64,000 nucleotides of DNA from Plantago ovata (GCA_028274465.1 CM051457.1:59257550-59321549); one strand, 5' to 3'. Positions 11,401 through 21,947 are shown, counted from the stretch's first letter. Numbers and translations are program-made. The notes: generated from the letters alone by a model not told the origin.

Positions 11401-14400
11401 AGAAGCCCTGGTATGCATCCATGAAACTCAGGAGGGCGCATCCAGCGGTGGAATCGACGAGCTGGTCGATCCTAGGGAGAGGGTATGGGTCCTTCGGGCA
11501 AAACTTGTTGAGCCTTGTGAAATTGTTGCACATTCGCCATTTTCCTGGACCCTTCTCCACGAGGACGACGTTGCATACCCAGTCTGAGTATCTCACTTCT
11601 TTGATGTGGCCAGCTTTAAGAAGCCTTTGTACTTCCGCTTCTATGATGGCATTGTCTTCCGCACTGAAGTCTCTTCGCTTTTCTCTAATGTGGGTGATCG
11701 ACGGGTCTACGTTCAGACGGTGAACGGCGACACGTGGGTCGATCCCTTTCAGGTCCTCGGTGCTCCATGCGAAGACATCATTGTTATCTTTCAAACATTG
11801 GATGAGTTTCATCCTGACTTCAGTGGCCATCTCTGTGCCAATTTTTGTGACCTTGTCGACACTTCCTTCAACAATTTGGATTTCTTCTAGGGCTTCTCTT
11901 GCTTCAATTTTGTTTTCCTCAAAGAATTTCTTCTTTTTGGAAGAGGGTGGGACTGGTGGAATCACTTGATACTCCTCGAGCTCCTTAACAGCTCCTACTA
12001 GAGTATCTTCATCTTTCTTCATGGTTGCTTTTCTTCGCCTAAGTGACGGACTTGGCTTTTTTGATTTTTTCTTCACTCGCCGAACCGTGTAGAAACGATA
12101 AGGCGCATTGTGAACAAGGGGTGTCTCCTCGGATGATTGCCCGGGGTTGGGTTCTCCGATGGCAACCCTTGAAGTGAACTTGGCCGACAGAGTGTAGCAT
12201 TCCCATGCTTCTCGTATGTCTCCTACTTCTTGTCCGATTCCCAAAGGAGTGGGGAATTTTAGCTTGTTGTGGACCGTGGACACTACGGCTCGGAATTGAG
12301 AGAGGGCAGGTCGGCCTAGGACCGCAAAATAATCAAATGGCATATCGACCACCACGAAAGGAACTTGTTGGGTTACCCTTCTAGGAGCGCTACCCATTGA
12401 CACTGTGAGGTTGATCATTCCAAGCGGCATGACAGGTTGTCCTCCGAATCCTACCAATGCGCTCCTCACTTCTCTGAGCCCTTCTCTTGGGTTCATGTGC
12501 ATCCTTTTCAAGGTTCCGGTGAAGATCAAGTTTGCCGAGCATCCAGTATCGACGAGGATTCTACCCAACTTGTAGGATTGAACATCCAAGGATACTACAA
12601 GTGGGACGCAAGGATCATATATGTTGCCTCCTCCAGCATGCTTCAGAGGTATCTCGCTATCGTCAAAAGAGATAACGTTGGTTCCCGGTCTCGCGGCTTG
12701 AGCATACTTCACATCTCGGACCCTGAGGTTGTCCGCAGTAATCTCCCTTTGATTACGAGTGTCGCCGCCGGCGGGTCCTCCCGCAATTGTGAGAGTGCGG
12801 ATGCTTCCATTTACGGGGCGGTTCTCATAATTGTTGTAATTATGAATGTCGTCGTCCTGGGGGTTTCCTTGGTAGGGGTGCTCGCTCCCTGTTTGAGGAG
12901 GTGGAGGTAGCAGTGCCAGGGGTTCCTCCTTCCGGATGTAGTTAACCAATTGACCGCCGCGTATTATTCTCTCAATTTCGTTCTTGAGCTCGACACACTC
13001 CTCGGAGGTGTGTCCTTTCCCCTTGTGAAACTTGCAAAATTTTTCCGAGTTCTTGTTCCTTTGGTTTTCCTTAATCGGGGGTGGCCACGAGACGTCTAGC
13101 TTCCTCGAGACTATATAGTTCAAGATGTCGGATCTTGGCCTATTCAAGTCTGTGTAGTTGCTATATCGTCTTGGAGGCGACCTTCTGGGAGGAGACCTCC
13201 TGTCTCTGAAATCATTTCTTGAGTTGCCCTCCTTGATCAACCCAAATTTTTGCTCTTTCCTCTGCTTCCCGGGATTTTGGGGTCGAGGAGGGTACTCCTT
13301 TTCTTTTTCTTTTTCTTTCCCTTTTTCCTTGGGAAGATTGGTTCTTACGGTGACTGTTCTTCGGAATTCCTCGGCTTCGAGGAAGTCCTTGCAAACTTTG
13401 GCAAGTTGTGCTTCGTTCTCTATACATGATGCTGAGAGTACATCTTGGAATCTGATGTTGGTAGTGTTACCATACAAGTATTCCTTCCTCTCATTGATAG
13501 AGTGATCCTCGACTTGGAGGGCTGCTTCATGAAAGCGGTTGATGAAGTCCCTCAAGTCCTCGTTGTTTCTCTGAACAATTTCGGCCAAGTACCTCACCCG
13601 TCTCTTGGCGTTCATCACTTTCTCGAAACGCTTAGAAAACTCCTTACAGAGGTCTCTATATGATTTGATAGATCGGTGAGGGAGGCGCGACCACCATTTC
13701 ATTGCTTCCCCGGAAAGGTTAGCCGGGAAGAGGAGTGCCTTAGTCCTTGAGTCATGACCATAAGCATCCATTTTGGTGCCGAATCTTACCAAGTAGTCCT
13801 TTGGACAACTTGTTCCATCATAGCTTTCGAAGGTGGGAAAGCCTCTTTCAATCTTGGCTTGGTGGTTCCTGATCTCATCGCACAAAGGGCTCGGATCTTG
13901 GTCTTGCTCTCTCTCTTGGACAGTTCCACGAAGAGTCTCTATCTGAGCGTCAAGTGCGGATTTCCTCGCGTTGAGTTCCTCCAGAGTGAGCCTCCTCCCC
14001 GTGATCGGATCGACCAGGGGGGTTACCTCAGCTACTGTTCTCAATGCTTGATTCTCTTCCACTGCCTCTTGTTGGTTTTGGGGGGTTACCTGGTTGGGAG
14101 TACCTTGATTTGGGAGAGCGGGTGGTGTAGCGACCACTTGAGCCCTATTTTCTTGTTGCGCTACATTTTGCAATGATGCCCTTATCCTTCTATCAATCAG
14201 GTCTCTCAAATCATCCGGGGCACCTTGTGGTCCTAACCTCGATTGGATTCTTGATGGTCCAAGTCGAGATTGGATCGGCCTGGTGTTGGCTCTCGAATGC
14301 GCTTCATCTTGTGCAACAGGTGCTCTTCCTTGAGATTGACGAGGAGCGACCAATGTGGCTCGAGGTTGCTCTTGCACCGGTGCTTGTGGTTCTACTGGAG

Positions 14401-14887
14401 CTTGTATCTCGGTATTAATCCTAATAGCCTCATGACCTCCGACATATCCTTGTAAAGTAAGAAGGAATAAACCGTATTGAGCTTCGCCCATCCCGAAATC
14501 TGATGGTCGGACGACACGTCCATCAGGAAGGGTGAAGGTCAATGCGGCCGGTTGAGGAGGATTCACTGCCATGGGAGGTTGGTTGATTGCTACAGGATGA
14601 GGCTGCCCCCTAGACTCGACGTTGTTTGCGACTCTCAACGCTCCATAGGCGTTTCCTACCGGGACTCCTTGCGGGTTATTTTCCCCCGATGTTTCATTTT
14701 GGGAGTGAGTGACATTAGTAAATGCCCCCTCCGTGTAATCCCGGTTCCTTGCAACATTGTTATTTCTTGGCTCCCTAGGAACACCCTCCGTTCCTCCTCC
14801 GCGACCGTTATTAGAGGGACGGCCTCTAGGTCGAGGAGGATTTGCGGGTGGTGCATTAGCAAGACGGTTGCTTCTTCTGGGAGGCAT
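8495..14887 (-). CDS. gag-pol: gag-pol polyprotein of the Retand-like element
   Basis: A single frame of 2130 residues. In order: low-complexity Pro/Arg/Asn N-terminus; gag core around residues 345-480 (KWWSRLP, RFHEAALQ); zinc knuckle about 617-631 (CKFHKGKGHTSEEC); aspartic protease about 775-850 (LVDTGCSANLIF); reverse transcriptase about 1070-1250 with YVDDML near 1218; RNase H about 1330-1440; a second, archaeal-type RNase H about 1560-1700 (HVDGSSSG, NNEAEYEA, TDSQL), a hallmark of the Tat lineage; integrase about 1785-2060 with DIVGPF, SDNGAQF and the NGQTEA glutamate. It makes capsid and replication enzymes for the element. Gag and pol share one frame, as usual in Tat elements. Start chosen as the first ATG after the primer-binding site, 70 bases downstream of it. 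Looks whole. Confidence 0.95.
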   Translation of the reverse strand: MPPRRSNRLANAPPANPPRPRGRPSNNGRGGGTEGVPREPRNNNVARNRDYTEGAFTNVTHSQNETSGENNPQGVPVGNAYGALRVANNVESRGQPHPVAINQPPMAVNPPQPAALTFTLPDGRVVRPSDFGMGEAQYGLFLLTLQGYVGGHEAIRINTEIQAPVEPQAPVQEQPRATLVAPRQSQGRAPVAQDEAHSRANTRPIQSRLGPSRIQSRLGPQGAPDDLRDLIDRRIRASLQNVAQQENRAQVVATPPALPNQGTPNQVTPQNQQEAVEENQALRTVAEVTPLVDPITGRRLTLEELNARKSALDAQIETLRGTVQEREQDQDPSPLCDEIRNHQAKIERGFPTFESYDGTSCPKDYLVRFGTKMDAYGHDSRTKALLFPANLSGEAMKWWSRLPHRSIKSYRDLCKEFSKRFEKVMNAKRRVRYLAEIVQRNNEDLRDFINRFHEAALQVEDHSINERKEYLYGNTTNIRFQDVLSASCIENEAQLAKVCKDFLEAEEFRRTVTVRTNLPKEKGKEKEKEKEYPPRPQNPGKQRKEQKFGLIKEGNSRNDFRDRRSPPRRSPPRRYSNYTDLNRPRSDILNYIVSRKLDVSWPPPIKENQRNKNSEKFCKFHKGKGHTSEECVELKNEIERIIRGGQLVNYIRKEEPLALLPPPPQTGSEHPYQGNPQDDDIHNYNNYENRPVNGSIRTLTIAGGPAGGDTRNQREITADNLRVRDVKYAQAARPGTNVISFDDSEIPLKHAGGGNIYDPCVPLVVSLDVQSYKLGRILVDTGCSANLIFTGTLKRMHMNPREGLREVRSALVGFGGQPVMPLGMINLTVSMGSAPRRVTQQVPFVVVDMPFDYFAVLGRPALSQFRAVVSTVHNKLKFPTPLGIGQEVGDIREAWECYTLSAKFTSRVAIGEPNPGQSSEETPLVHNAPYRFYTVRRVKKKSKKPSPSLRRRKATMKKDEDTLVGAVKELEEYQVIPPVPPSSKKKKFFEENKIEAREALEEIQIVEGSVDKVTKIGTEMATEVRMKLIQCLKDNNDVFAWSTEDLKGIDPRVAVHRLNVDPSITHIREKRRDFSAEDNAIIEAEVQRLLKAGHIKEVRYSDWVCNVVLVEKGPGKWRMCNNFTRLNKFCPKDPYPLPRIDQLVDSTAGCALLSFMDAYQGFYQVKMAKDDVPKTAFFANGNVYCFNVMPFGLKNAGATYQRLVNKMFKDELGKTMEVYVDDMLVKSKTEEQHVGYLAKCFSILRKYGMKLNPAKCTFGVKGGKFLGYMVTERGIEANPEKIKAILDLPQPQSINEVQQLVGKSIALSRFISRSAEKNLPFFKVLRKSSHFEWTKECEEAFEKLKEYLLAPPLLSKPVDGEVLYLYLAATREAISSVLVRIQGNDHLPIYYLSKVLAGAETRYMDIERLSFALVYTARRLKPYFGAHKVVVLTKQPLKQVLGKPENSGRMARWAIELSEYDIDYQAPVAKKAQVIADFLVEYPSKGTSEENYSATKSAMMTVEEQPHQNNPMQALEDALKELKAMSQTKRKRHEVFLTEKTDEPKGAETVSPKPKELVDHGDVWILHVDGSSSGKNGGIGIYFKSPGGAELEYAVTLSFPVSNNEAEYEAILIALRMAKSLEVKKLHLFTDSQLAEKQISGKFRTKKDSLAEYKSAITEEIQKFESCEIEKFSRDLNQRADALSKYASASGGVDTRNVILMRINASSLWSSKPNVLAIEDQPNWMQEITTYLKNGSLPRDKAEARRVKGKAPRYIMQGDYLYKRSFEGVYLRCVAEHEVQKLLGEMHRGSCGDHAGGRTLAQKVIRQGYYWPTIREDAAQFVRKCEECQLHANLINVPAKPLMPIAITCPFDIWGIDIVGPFPRGTGQKKFIIVAVEYFSKWAEVEAVSTITEQRVMNFVWRNIVCRFGLPRVIISDNGAQFCGQRFNEWCKEMKIERRYTSVGHPQSNGQTEAVNKILVNNLQKRFATNRDWVDELDGVMWAYRTTSKTATRETPFSLVYGSEAVIPAEVAVETLRIQGYQPEDNHTERLFDLETISESRTNALANILRYQALIAKTYNKGVRERDFQVGDLVLRRADILGKVGKMQPNWEGPYKIIEARSNGSYRLQDMEGRVLKNPWNTSNLQRFYA

Positions 14888-14955
14888 ATTCGTGAAGTGT
14901 CACGAGGAGGAGGGTGGCTCGACCAGTAGGGCAAGGAATGACCTTTCGTGTCGAT

Positions 14956-14972
14956 TCCCACAGACGGCGCCA
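14956..14972 (-). other. Primer-binding site of the Retand-like element
   Basis: Minus strand TGGCGCCGTCTGTGGGA, two bases from the 5' LTR. The TGGCGCCG start is typical of Tat and Athila elements, which use a tRNA ending CGGCGCCA rather than initiator tRNA-Met. I cannot name the exact tRNA; the inner part differs from the tRNA-Asp-type site of the Athila-like element at 47073. Confidence 0.85.
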
Positions 14973-14974
14973 AA

Positions 14975-15733
14975 TGTTGAAGGGTAATTCGTGTTTCTTT
15001 CTAAGTTCGCAATGAGTCGCTATTCTAAATCTTTCTAGTTCTTCTTCTTGTAGTGTCCCTCTAAGGTAGGAAATGAGCCTTCTTGTAGCTTCCTCGTGCC
15101 TGAAATAGTTGTTGAGGGGGGGGGGGTTAGTGTCTCTTGCCCGGTCTGTAAGGTATCAGACCGGAGAGGCGACTTTACGAGTAGGGAGTTGTGAGGCTTC
15201 CCTAGTAAGAGTAGTGAAAGTGGTGCTCGGGTGACGTAGTTAATGCTTACTGTTGGAGAGTAAATGAGGGCCTTTTATACTTGCGACCCTTCATCTTCAG
15301 GTCATGTAGGATCACGCCACGTGTACGGCCAGGATTGAGGCCTTCCTCGGCCCAGGCCCATTTAGGAGGTCCGTGGGCCTTGGCCCAAGAGAGCAACCAT
15401 GGCTGGTCGCTCTGTGGTCCTCGTTCCTTCCTTGTGCGTGGGTGATGCGAGTAGTGTCCTGCTGAGTTCCTGTCAAGGAGCGTTACCTTGACGTAAGGCC
15501 TCCTCGAGCCCGAAGGAGATGCTCCTCGAGCCCCCTGGCAGGTTTGTCCTTGAGAGGAGCTTATTTTGAGGGTTGTCCTCCCAGTGATGGTCGGACCCTA
15601 TGTTGGTCGATCCACACCTTAGTGACATACTTGGGTGTGGTTGTGCCCCTTGAGGGACGGCCTATGATGCTTTGTCGCGCTCTTAGACCGCTCCAGTTCG
15701 TACATGCGGACTGGACATATTTCAACCCTAACA
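14975..15733 (-). repeat. 5' LTR of the Retand-like element
   Basis: 759 bases, TG...CA ends, followed outside by AACAG (15734-15738). Identical to 2082-2841 except for one G fewer in the homopolymer. Confidence 0.95.
15271..15279 (-). promoter_or_regulatory. TATA box of the Retand-like 5' LTR
   Basis: Minus strand GTATAAAAGG. Genomic RNA for gag-pol would start roughly 30 bases downstream, near 15240, giving an R-U5 of about 265 bases. The copy in the 3' LTR is at about 2379-2387. Inferred from motif and position. Confidence 0.6.
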
Positions 15734-15738
15734 AACAG

Positions 15739-17075
15739 TTTAGTCCAGAGCACATGAAATTACCATTTTACCCTTCAGAAAATAATCGAGAAAAACCTCT
15801 CAAGTTTCAGAAATCAAACATCAACTCCACACTTTTCAAAATCATCAGAACAGTTCACAACACACGAATTAACTTAACCTCAGTCTAGGTCGTACAGTTA
15901 AATTACAATTTTACCCCCAAGACATATTGCAGATTAGTCCTTTTCAAGTTTCTGAAATTACAACTAAACCCCAAGAGGTTTCAAAACAACGAATCAGTCT
16001 CCAAACAACTCGAAATATCACAAAACAGTCCTCGGTTAGTCAAAACAGGTCAACAACGTTGTAAATCGATATTCGAACAGTCCATAAATGGTCCAAGACG
16101 ATCCATGGGCAAAATGGTCAAGTCCAGATTTCGTAGGGGTAAAATGGTCCAAAATAGAAAGTACGAACTGAATATCTAAAAGAAAAGAAAGAGACCGAGA
16201 TTACTACCTTGAATGGAGATGGGATTCGAAACTGGACAGAGCAGGAGGGAGATAATGAGCCGGTACGGGACTAGACGGGACACGACCGACACGCCGGGAC
16301 AGTGCACTTGCGGGATGGACCGAGCAGATTGGAACCGGAAACTACGGAGGCGGAAACGAAATCAGAATGGGATGGCACGCGAACAGACGGAGCCTCGAGC
16401 ATGCACGAATGGAGCTGGACCGAACGGCACTAGAATGGGGCACGCAAAGCGGTGTGGGACGGCCCGGGCGGGAGCGGCTGAAACGGAGCAGATCTGGCTC
16501 CGGTTGATGACGACAACGGAGCGGTGATGACGGTAACCTGTGGTGGCCGTGAAATGAGATGTGAGATATCCAAACCCGACTGGATATGATTCCCGGTGAT
16601 GTCGGAGATGCGCTCGTGATGATGGGGGGTCGATTTGTGGTGGTGATGGAGATGATGGAGGTGACTTGAGATGAAGATGAAGGTTAGAGATGATGATGGT
16701 GATGCGGGTGAGAGTGAGAGATTCTTTCTTTTCTTTTTTTTTTAGTATGGAGGCATGGAGGAAAGAATGAATGGAGGCAAAAGATGGGTGTTACCTTAGG
16801 GTTAGGGTTTTAAAAAAGATGGGCTATCTGATGGGACATCTGATGGGCCACGAAAATTGGGCCAGCAATTAAGCTAGCAAGTCTTGGGCCTCTCACTCCA
16901 GATCGTTAGCTGATCCAACGGAACGGAACGAATTACTTCTACGCGAACTCTCTTAAGTCGAATTTGTTTACGCGGGAAGGAAATTAAATAACTACCAAAT
17001 AAATTAAATAAGTCAGGTAATTAAATAATTGAAATAAATGAATAAATAATATATAAAAAAAAATTGGGCGTTACA
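15739..17075 (-). repeat. Middle LTR of the chromovirus-like element, second part
   Basis: Continues the LTR interrupted at 2081 and ends CGTTACA at 17075. It aligns with 20656-21947. A 200-base sample beginning at 15739 differs from the sister LTR at about 7% of positions. Contains GAT/GAG-rich stretches at about 16590-16710 without coding meaning. Confidence 0.9.
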
Positions 17076-17367
17076 CTCCACCATCCTTAAAAGAAGTTTC
17101 GTCCTCGAAACTTAACTAACGTTAAACTAACGAACGTGGAACGGAGAAACGAAAGTCTTCAACTTTACACGTCGGATAAAAGGTCACACCTTGCAACACA
17201 AAAGTCAACAAGGTCGTAACTAACCTAAGGAAAACAAAACTCACCGCATCAACAAGAACAATTATCCGTAAATCCTCAATAAATAGTCAATACTTAAACT
17301 TCAAATGAGTCTAACCTAACGAAAGAAGTGCAGTTCGATAAACAAACACGACTTGGAAGAAGTTTGT
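17076..17367 (-). other. 3' end of internal region with polypurine tract
   Basis: Directly before the LTR the minus strand reads AAGGATGGTGGAG (17076-17088), a good polypurine tract. The remaining 280 bases up to gag are non-coding. Its closeness to gag shows how little lies between gag and the LTR. Confidence 0.75.
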
Positions 17368-18462
17368 CTAAATGAGCGTACCTTTTGCTACATTTGCTGG
17401 AAGAGCCTCATGTCCAACCCCACTGTAGACCTTCGCCTTGGTTGTTGCACCATCTCCTTGTTTGTTCGAAACCGTGCTACCAGGCCGTCCTTCCTTAATC
17501 AGAGAGCGACGCCTCGGACATTGGTTTACCTTATGGTCCCTACTGCCACAAGCCAAACACCAACCCTTCTTCTTCCAGTAGTTGCCTCCCTCGTGAGTTG
17601 TTCCACCATTGAAATTACACTTTATGCTAGTCAACTCTCCAGTAATATCATCGAGTTGACGAGGTCGACTTTCCCGCTGATTGCGAGGATACTTATACGG
17701 AGACGGACGATCCTTGCTACTCGTGTGATCAGAACTCATTTTTCCAGATCGATGAGGTTCATAACTCTCAAGTTCTCCAAAACCATCCTCCACTGCAGCA
17801 GCTCTTTCCACGGCCTTTGCGTAAGTTGACATCTCGATTCCAAACAGGTTGTACTTGATCTTAGGCTTCAACCCTCGTACAAAGTACCTTATCTTTTCCA
17901 TTTCATCAATTTGGAAGTGTGGCACATACTTCAACAATCTCGTGAATTTAAGATCATACTCGGGCACCGTCATCTTCCCTTGCACCAAATTTTCGAACTC
18001 ATTCGTTCTTCTCTTACGGACAGAGCGGGGAACATACTTGTCCACAAATTCCTTAACAAAATTCTCCCATGTGCGAGGTTTTCCTTCTCTCCCCCACTGT
18101 GCATCAACGGTGACCCACTAACGTCGTGTTGGTCCATCGAGCTGAAACACTGCCAGTTCCACCATTTGTGCATCATTGAAGTGCAAGATACTGAACAAAT
18201 CCTCGATGCCCTCAATCCAGACTTCAGCTTTCCTTGAATGGGGTGATCCTTCAAAGCTTTCCGGGTGAAAACGAGTGAACCTCTCAGCTGCCGACAACGT
18301 TAGAGTTTCTTGATGTGGCATAACTGGTGGCGCGATCGCACTTGCTACTTGGCGGGAGGCATTTGGAGCTGCGATCATTTGTTGCATCGAGTCTGGTGCA
18401 TTAGCATCATTGGTGGCGGGGTTGCTGTTGCTGGTAGCGCACGTGTTGTTCCTTGGAGTCAT
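17368..18462 (-). pseudogene. gag: gag of the chromovirus-like element, broken
   Basis: Minus-strand coding matter with a gag core containing FHPESFEGSP, KAEVWIEGIEDLF, VFQLDGPTRR, DKYVPRSVRKRR and RYFVRGLKPKIKYNLFG, in the order expected for the Ty3/gypsy capsid domain, then a zinc knuckle of C-x2-C-x4-H-x4-C type (CLACGSRDHKVNQC) near 17520-17560. Function in a live element: capsid protein and RNA packaging. About one break. No protease, reverse transcriptase or integrase follows. Confidence 0.85.
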
Positions 18463-19341
18463 CCTATCGCAATTAGTCTAAGTTCAATAACGTAATTAAC
18501 ATCCTCAAGAGTGGCGTAACGTGAACTAAGGCACTAACTTAAGTCAATCGAGCGTGAACAAGCAAGAGACGTGTGAGAGTAAACAAGATTACAAAGGTCA
18601 AAGTCAAATTAGGGAGACATAAATAAGATAGTAACTTATCAATAAGTAAATCCTCGAGTGTGTCTAACCTAGGATACAAGGCAGACATAAATTGAAAATG
18701 AAACGACGATAAGCATATGTAAGGAATTCATTAAAGAAGCATAAGATACACATCAAAAACACATTAAGCAAGCAATGGCCCAAAGTGTTCTCTCACAGAG
18801 TGATCAGTCATTTGACCTCAGTTAACACGAATCACTTAAACAGTCGACCGCCTGCCAGTGATTTATGTCGACTTTGGTTAAACAATAGATTACCGTATGA
18901 CAGAACCAAGCAAGAACATATATGAACTTCGATAAGTAAAACAAATGCATAAATAAGTGTTTAAACCTTAAAGCATGCAACTAATGACATTATGGTAAAT
19001 TGGTAATTAAACATACTTTTAAGCAAATACTCATGCAATTAATAAAAACAATATAATCGCCTTAAAAAAATGAACAAAGTAACAATAGTAAGCTTGTGAA
19101 CTTAGTAGAAGTTAAACAGAATGAATAGCAAGACGGTTTTGGAAGACGGAAGATAGATTAGTAGGACAGTTAACAGACGAACATGACGGTTCAGAGTTAA
19201 TGCGGAAGACCAAACTTTAAAAGACACAGAACAAAAACCACTCAATCTATATCCAGCGACTCGGACCCTCACACACACCCCCAAAGGTCAAAAGATCCTA
19301 TCCTAGCAAGCTTGAGTTTGAGCTCAAGCTCTGATATCACT
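18463..19341 (-). other. 5' leader and primer-binding site of the chromovirus-like element
   Basis: Non-coding leader between gag and the 5' LTR. The primer-binding site at 19328-19341 reads AGTGATATCAGAGC on the minus strand (initiator tRNA-Met type). 18567-19341 is the partner of 1-775 and is about 99.3% identical to it, far closer than the two LTRs are to each other. Confidence 0.85.
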
Positions 19342-21947
19342 TGTAACGGTACCGATTTTTAAAATAAAATAATTCTTTCGAAAACAAGGTAATTTTGAAA
19401 TTCAAAGGTAACGGTCTTCAATAAATGATGATAAACGGGTGTTAGATCTCAAATGAGCTTACAAATTTTAAATAGAATAGAGATAACGGTAACTAAACTA
19501 ATTGTCAATTTTAAAATGAACGGACAGTGAAGATGAAAAGTTTTTTTTCTTCTTATTGCCAGCAAATAAAATCCCACGAGCTCCCAAACCCAACTCTCAT
19601 TCGCTGGATGCCTAGACTTGATCTGCTTCAACAAAATCTACAAGGAAGGAATTTTAAAAACAGAAAGAGTGTGAGATAAAGGATCTCAGTGAGGCTCTAA
19701 GTTTAATAGACAGAAAAATAAACGGTTTTGAAAACAAACATTTGTAGCAAGCAAAGCAGTAACATAAACAGATAACATAGCAGAGACAGAAAGAAACAGA
19801 TAAGGTGATATCCGTTGGTGCAGACCGCCTTGTTACTTCTACTCCCGGAATGCCCTTATAGCTCCCTCCGGAGGGTACAACTCTAGACAGAAACAGAAAC
19901 AGAACCTACGACCCTAATAGACCTCAGCGATTTCTGTCTCACGTCTAAAAGGGAATAGACTAGGAAATAACCAAATAAACCTGATAGTCCACACTACCCA
20001 GGTCTACCTAGTAAATAAACCTGATAATCGATCGGCCACACAGAAACAGACAGAAACAATAACAAACAAAGTGCTCGTACAACCGAGTTACATTCCTGCA
20101 GAAGAGTCAGTACAAACAGAATAACACCGAACAACACCGTACATAATAAAGTGAAATGGTCATGCATATGGCATATTTACTTTTAAAGCAGTTGCATACA
20201 GAATACAATACAATATATATGCATAGCACATTGTCTTCCAGGTTTTAAAAACAAACAAACTTTGGGGTGAACACTCACCTTAAACTTTACGAGCAACGGT
20301 CCAAGAAAGCACAGCGACTTAAGAGCTAACGAACGGAACACCTAAACAGAAATTGTCTAGTTACTAACTAGAAGTTGAAACGAAAGTTAAATTGATAAAA
20401 GAAAAAAGTCGGAAGGGAAAAGGCGAATGTGGGGTTCGAACTTGGGACCTCTAAGTTAGTCTAACAAGAACCTAACCCATTAGGCTAGTAAGTTAAGTGG
20501 TTTTTTTAAAGTCAAGGACAGTAAGCACTTAATTGTACAGTTTTCAGAAATCAACTTTTGAAATTACTAAAACACCCTCAGTAGTAAATTGCAAAACCGA
20601 ACAAAACTTTCCAGTAATATCAAAATAGTCCTCAAAAGAAAACCCAATTTAACAATTTAGTCCAGAGCACATGAAATTACCATTTTACCCTTCAGAAAAT
20701 AATTGCAGAAAAACCTCTCAACTTTCAGAAATCAAACATCAACTCCACAGTTTTCAGAATCATCAGAACAGTTCACAACACTCGAATGACCTTAACCTCA
20801 ATCCAGGTCGTAAAGTGAAATTACAGTTTTACCCCCAAGTCATAATTGCAGATTAGTCCTTTTCAAGTTTCTAAAATTACAACTAAACCCCAAGAGGTTT
20901 CAAAACAACGAATCAGTCTCCAAACAACTCGAACTATCACAAAACAGTCCTCGGTTAGTCAAAATAGGTCAACAACGTCCTAAATCGAGATTCGAACAGT
21001 CCATAAATGGTCCAAGATGATCCAGCGGCAAAACGGTCAAGTCCAGATTTCGTAGGGGTAAAATGTTCCAAAATAGAAAGTACGAACTGAAAATCGAGAT
21101 TACTACCTTGAATGGAGATGGGATTCGAAACTGGATGGAGCAGGACGGAGAGAATGAGCCGGTACGTGACTGGACGGGACACGCCCGACACGCCGGGATA
21201 GTGCGCTTGCGGATTGGAACCGGAAACTACGGAGACGGAAACGAAATCAGAATGGGATGGCATGGGAACGGACGGAGCCTCGAGCACACACGAACGGAGC
21301 TGGACCGACCGGCACCGAAACAGGGCACGCAAAGCGGAGCGGGACGGCCCGGGCGGGAGCGGCTGAAACGGAGCAGATCTGCCTCCGGTTGATGATGACA
21401 ACGGAGCGATGATGACGGTAACTAGTGGTGGCCGTGAAATGAGATCTAAGATCTCCAAACCCGACTGGAGATGATTCCCGGTGATGTCGGAGATGTGCTC
21501 GTGATGATGGGGGGTCGATTTGTGGTGGTGATGGAGATGATGGAGGTGACTTGAGATGAAGATGAAGGTTGGAGATGATGATGGTGATGCGGGTGAGAGA
21601 GAGATATTCTTTCTTTTCTTTTTTTTTAGTAAGGAGGCATGGAGGAAAGAATGAATGGAGGCAAAAGATGGGTGTTACCTTAGGGTTAGGGTTTTAGAAA
21701 AGATGGACTATCTGATGGGCCATGAAAATTGGGCCAGCAATTAAGCTAGCAAGTCTTGGGCCTCTCACTCTAGATCGTTAGCTGATCCAACGGAACGGAA
21801 CGAATTACTTCTACGCGAACTCCCTTAAGTTGAATTCGTTTACACGGAAAGGAAATTAAGTAACTACGAAATAAATTAAATTATTCAAGTAATTAAATAA
21901 TTGAAATAAATGAATAAATAATATATAAAATAAAATGGGGCGTTACA
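19342..21947 (-). repeat. 5' LTR of the chromovirus-like element
   Basis: 2606 bases, minus strand TGTAACGCCCC... to ...CCGTTACA. Uninterrupted, so it serves as reference for the split LTR. It lacks about 20 bases that the split LTR has near 16175. Confidence 0.9.
20420..20500 (-). other. tRNA-like A/B-box cassette, second LTR copy
   Basis: Same cassette as at 1846-1926. The B box is unchanged (20433-20441); the A box (20477-20487) differs at one base. Presence in both LTRs shows it was part of the LTR before this insertion. Confidence 0.55.

Larger units (their letters stand above)
2082..15733 (-). mobile_element. Tat/Retand-type Ty3/gypsy LTR retrotransposon, looks whole
   Basis: Minus-strand element of about 13.65 kb with LTRs at 14975-15733 (5') and 2082-2841 (3'), a primer-binding site, a purine tract, one long gag-pol frame and an antisense gene between pol and the 3' LTR. 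The LTRs are identical except for one G in a poly-G run, which puts the insertion very recently (inference: below about 100,000 years at usual plant rates). Lineage is set by the gag zinc knuckle of the CKFHKGKGH...C type, the second archaeal-type RNase H domain, and the antisense gene, all known from the Tat lineage. No evident breaks. It interrupts an older LTR. Confidence 0.95.
776..21947 (-). mobile_element. Gag-only Ty3/gypsy (chromovirus-like) element, tandem arrangement, broken
   Basis: On the minus strand: 5' LTR 19342-21947, primer-binding site, leader, gag, purine tract, LTR 776-17075 (interrupted by the Retand-like element), then another primer-binding site and leader running out of the window. 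Only gag is recognisable in the 2.27 kb interior; no pol part is present, so it would depend on another element. Gag resembles Tekay/Del chromoviruses (moderate confidence). About one break in gag. LTRs differ by about 4-7% in samples, the oldest in the window (inference: 1.5-2.5 My). Confidence 0.8.
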
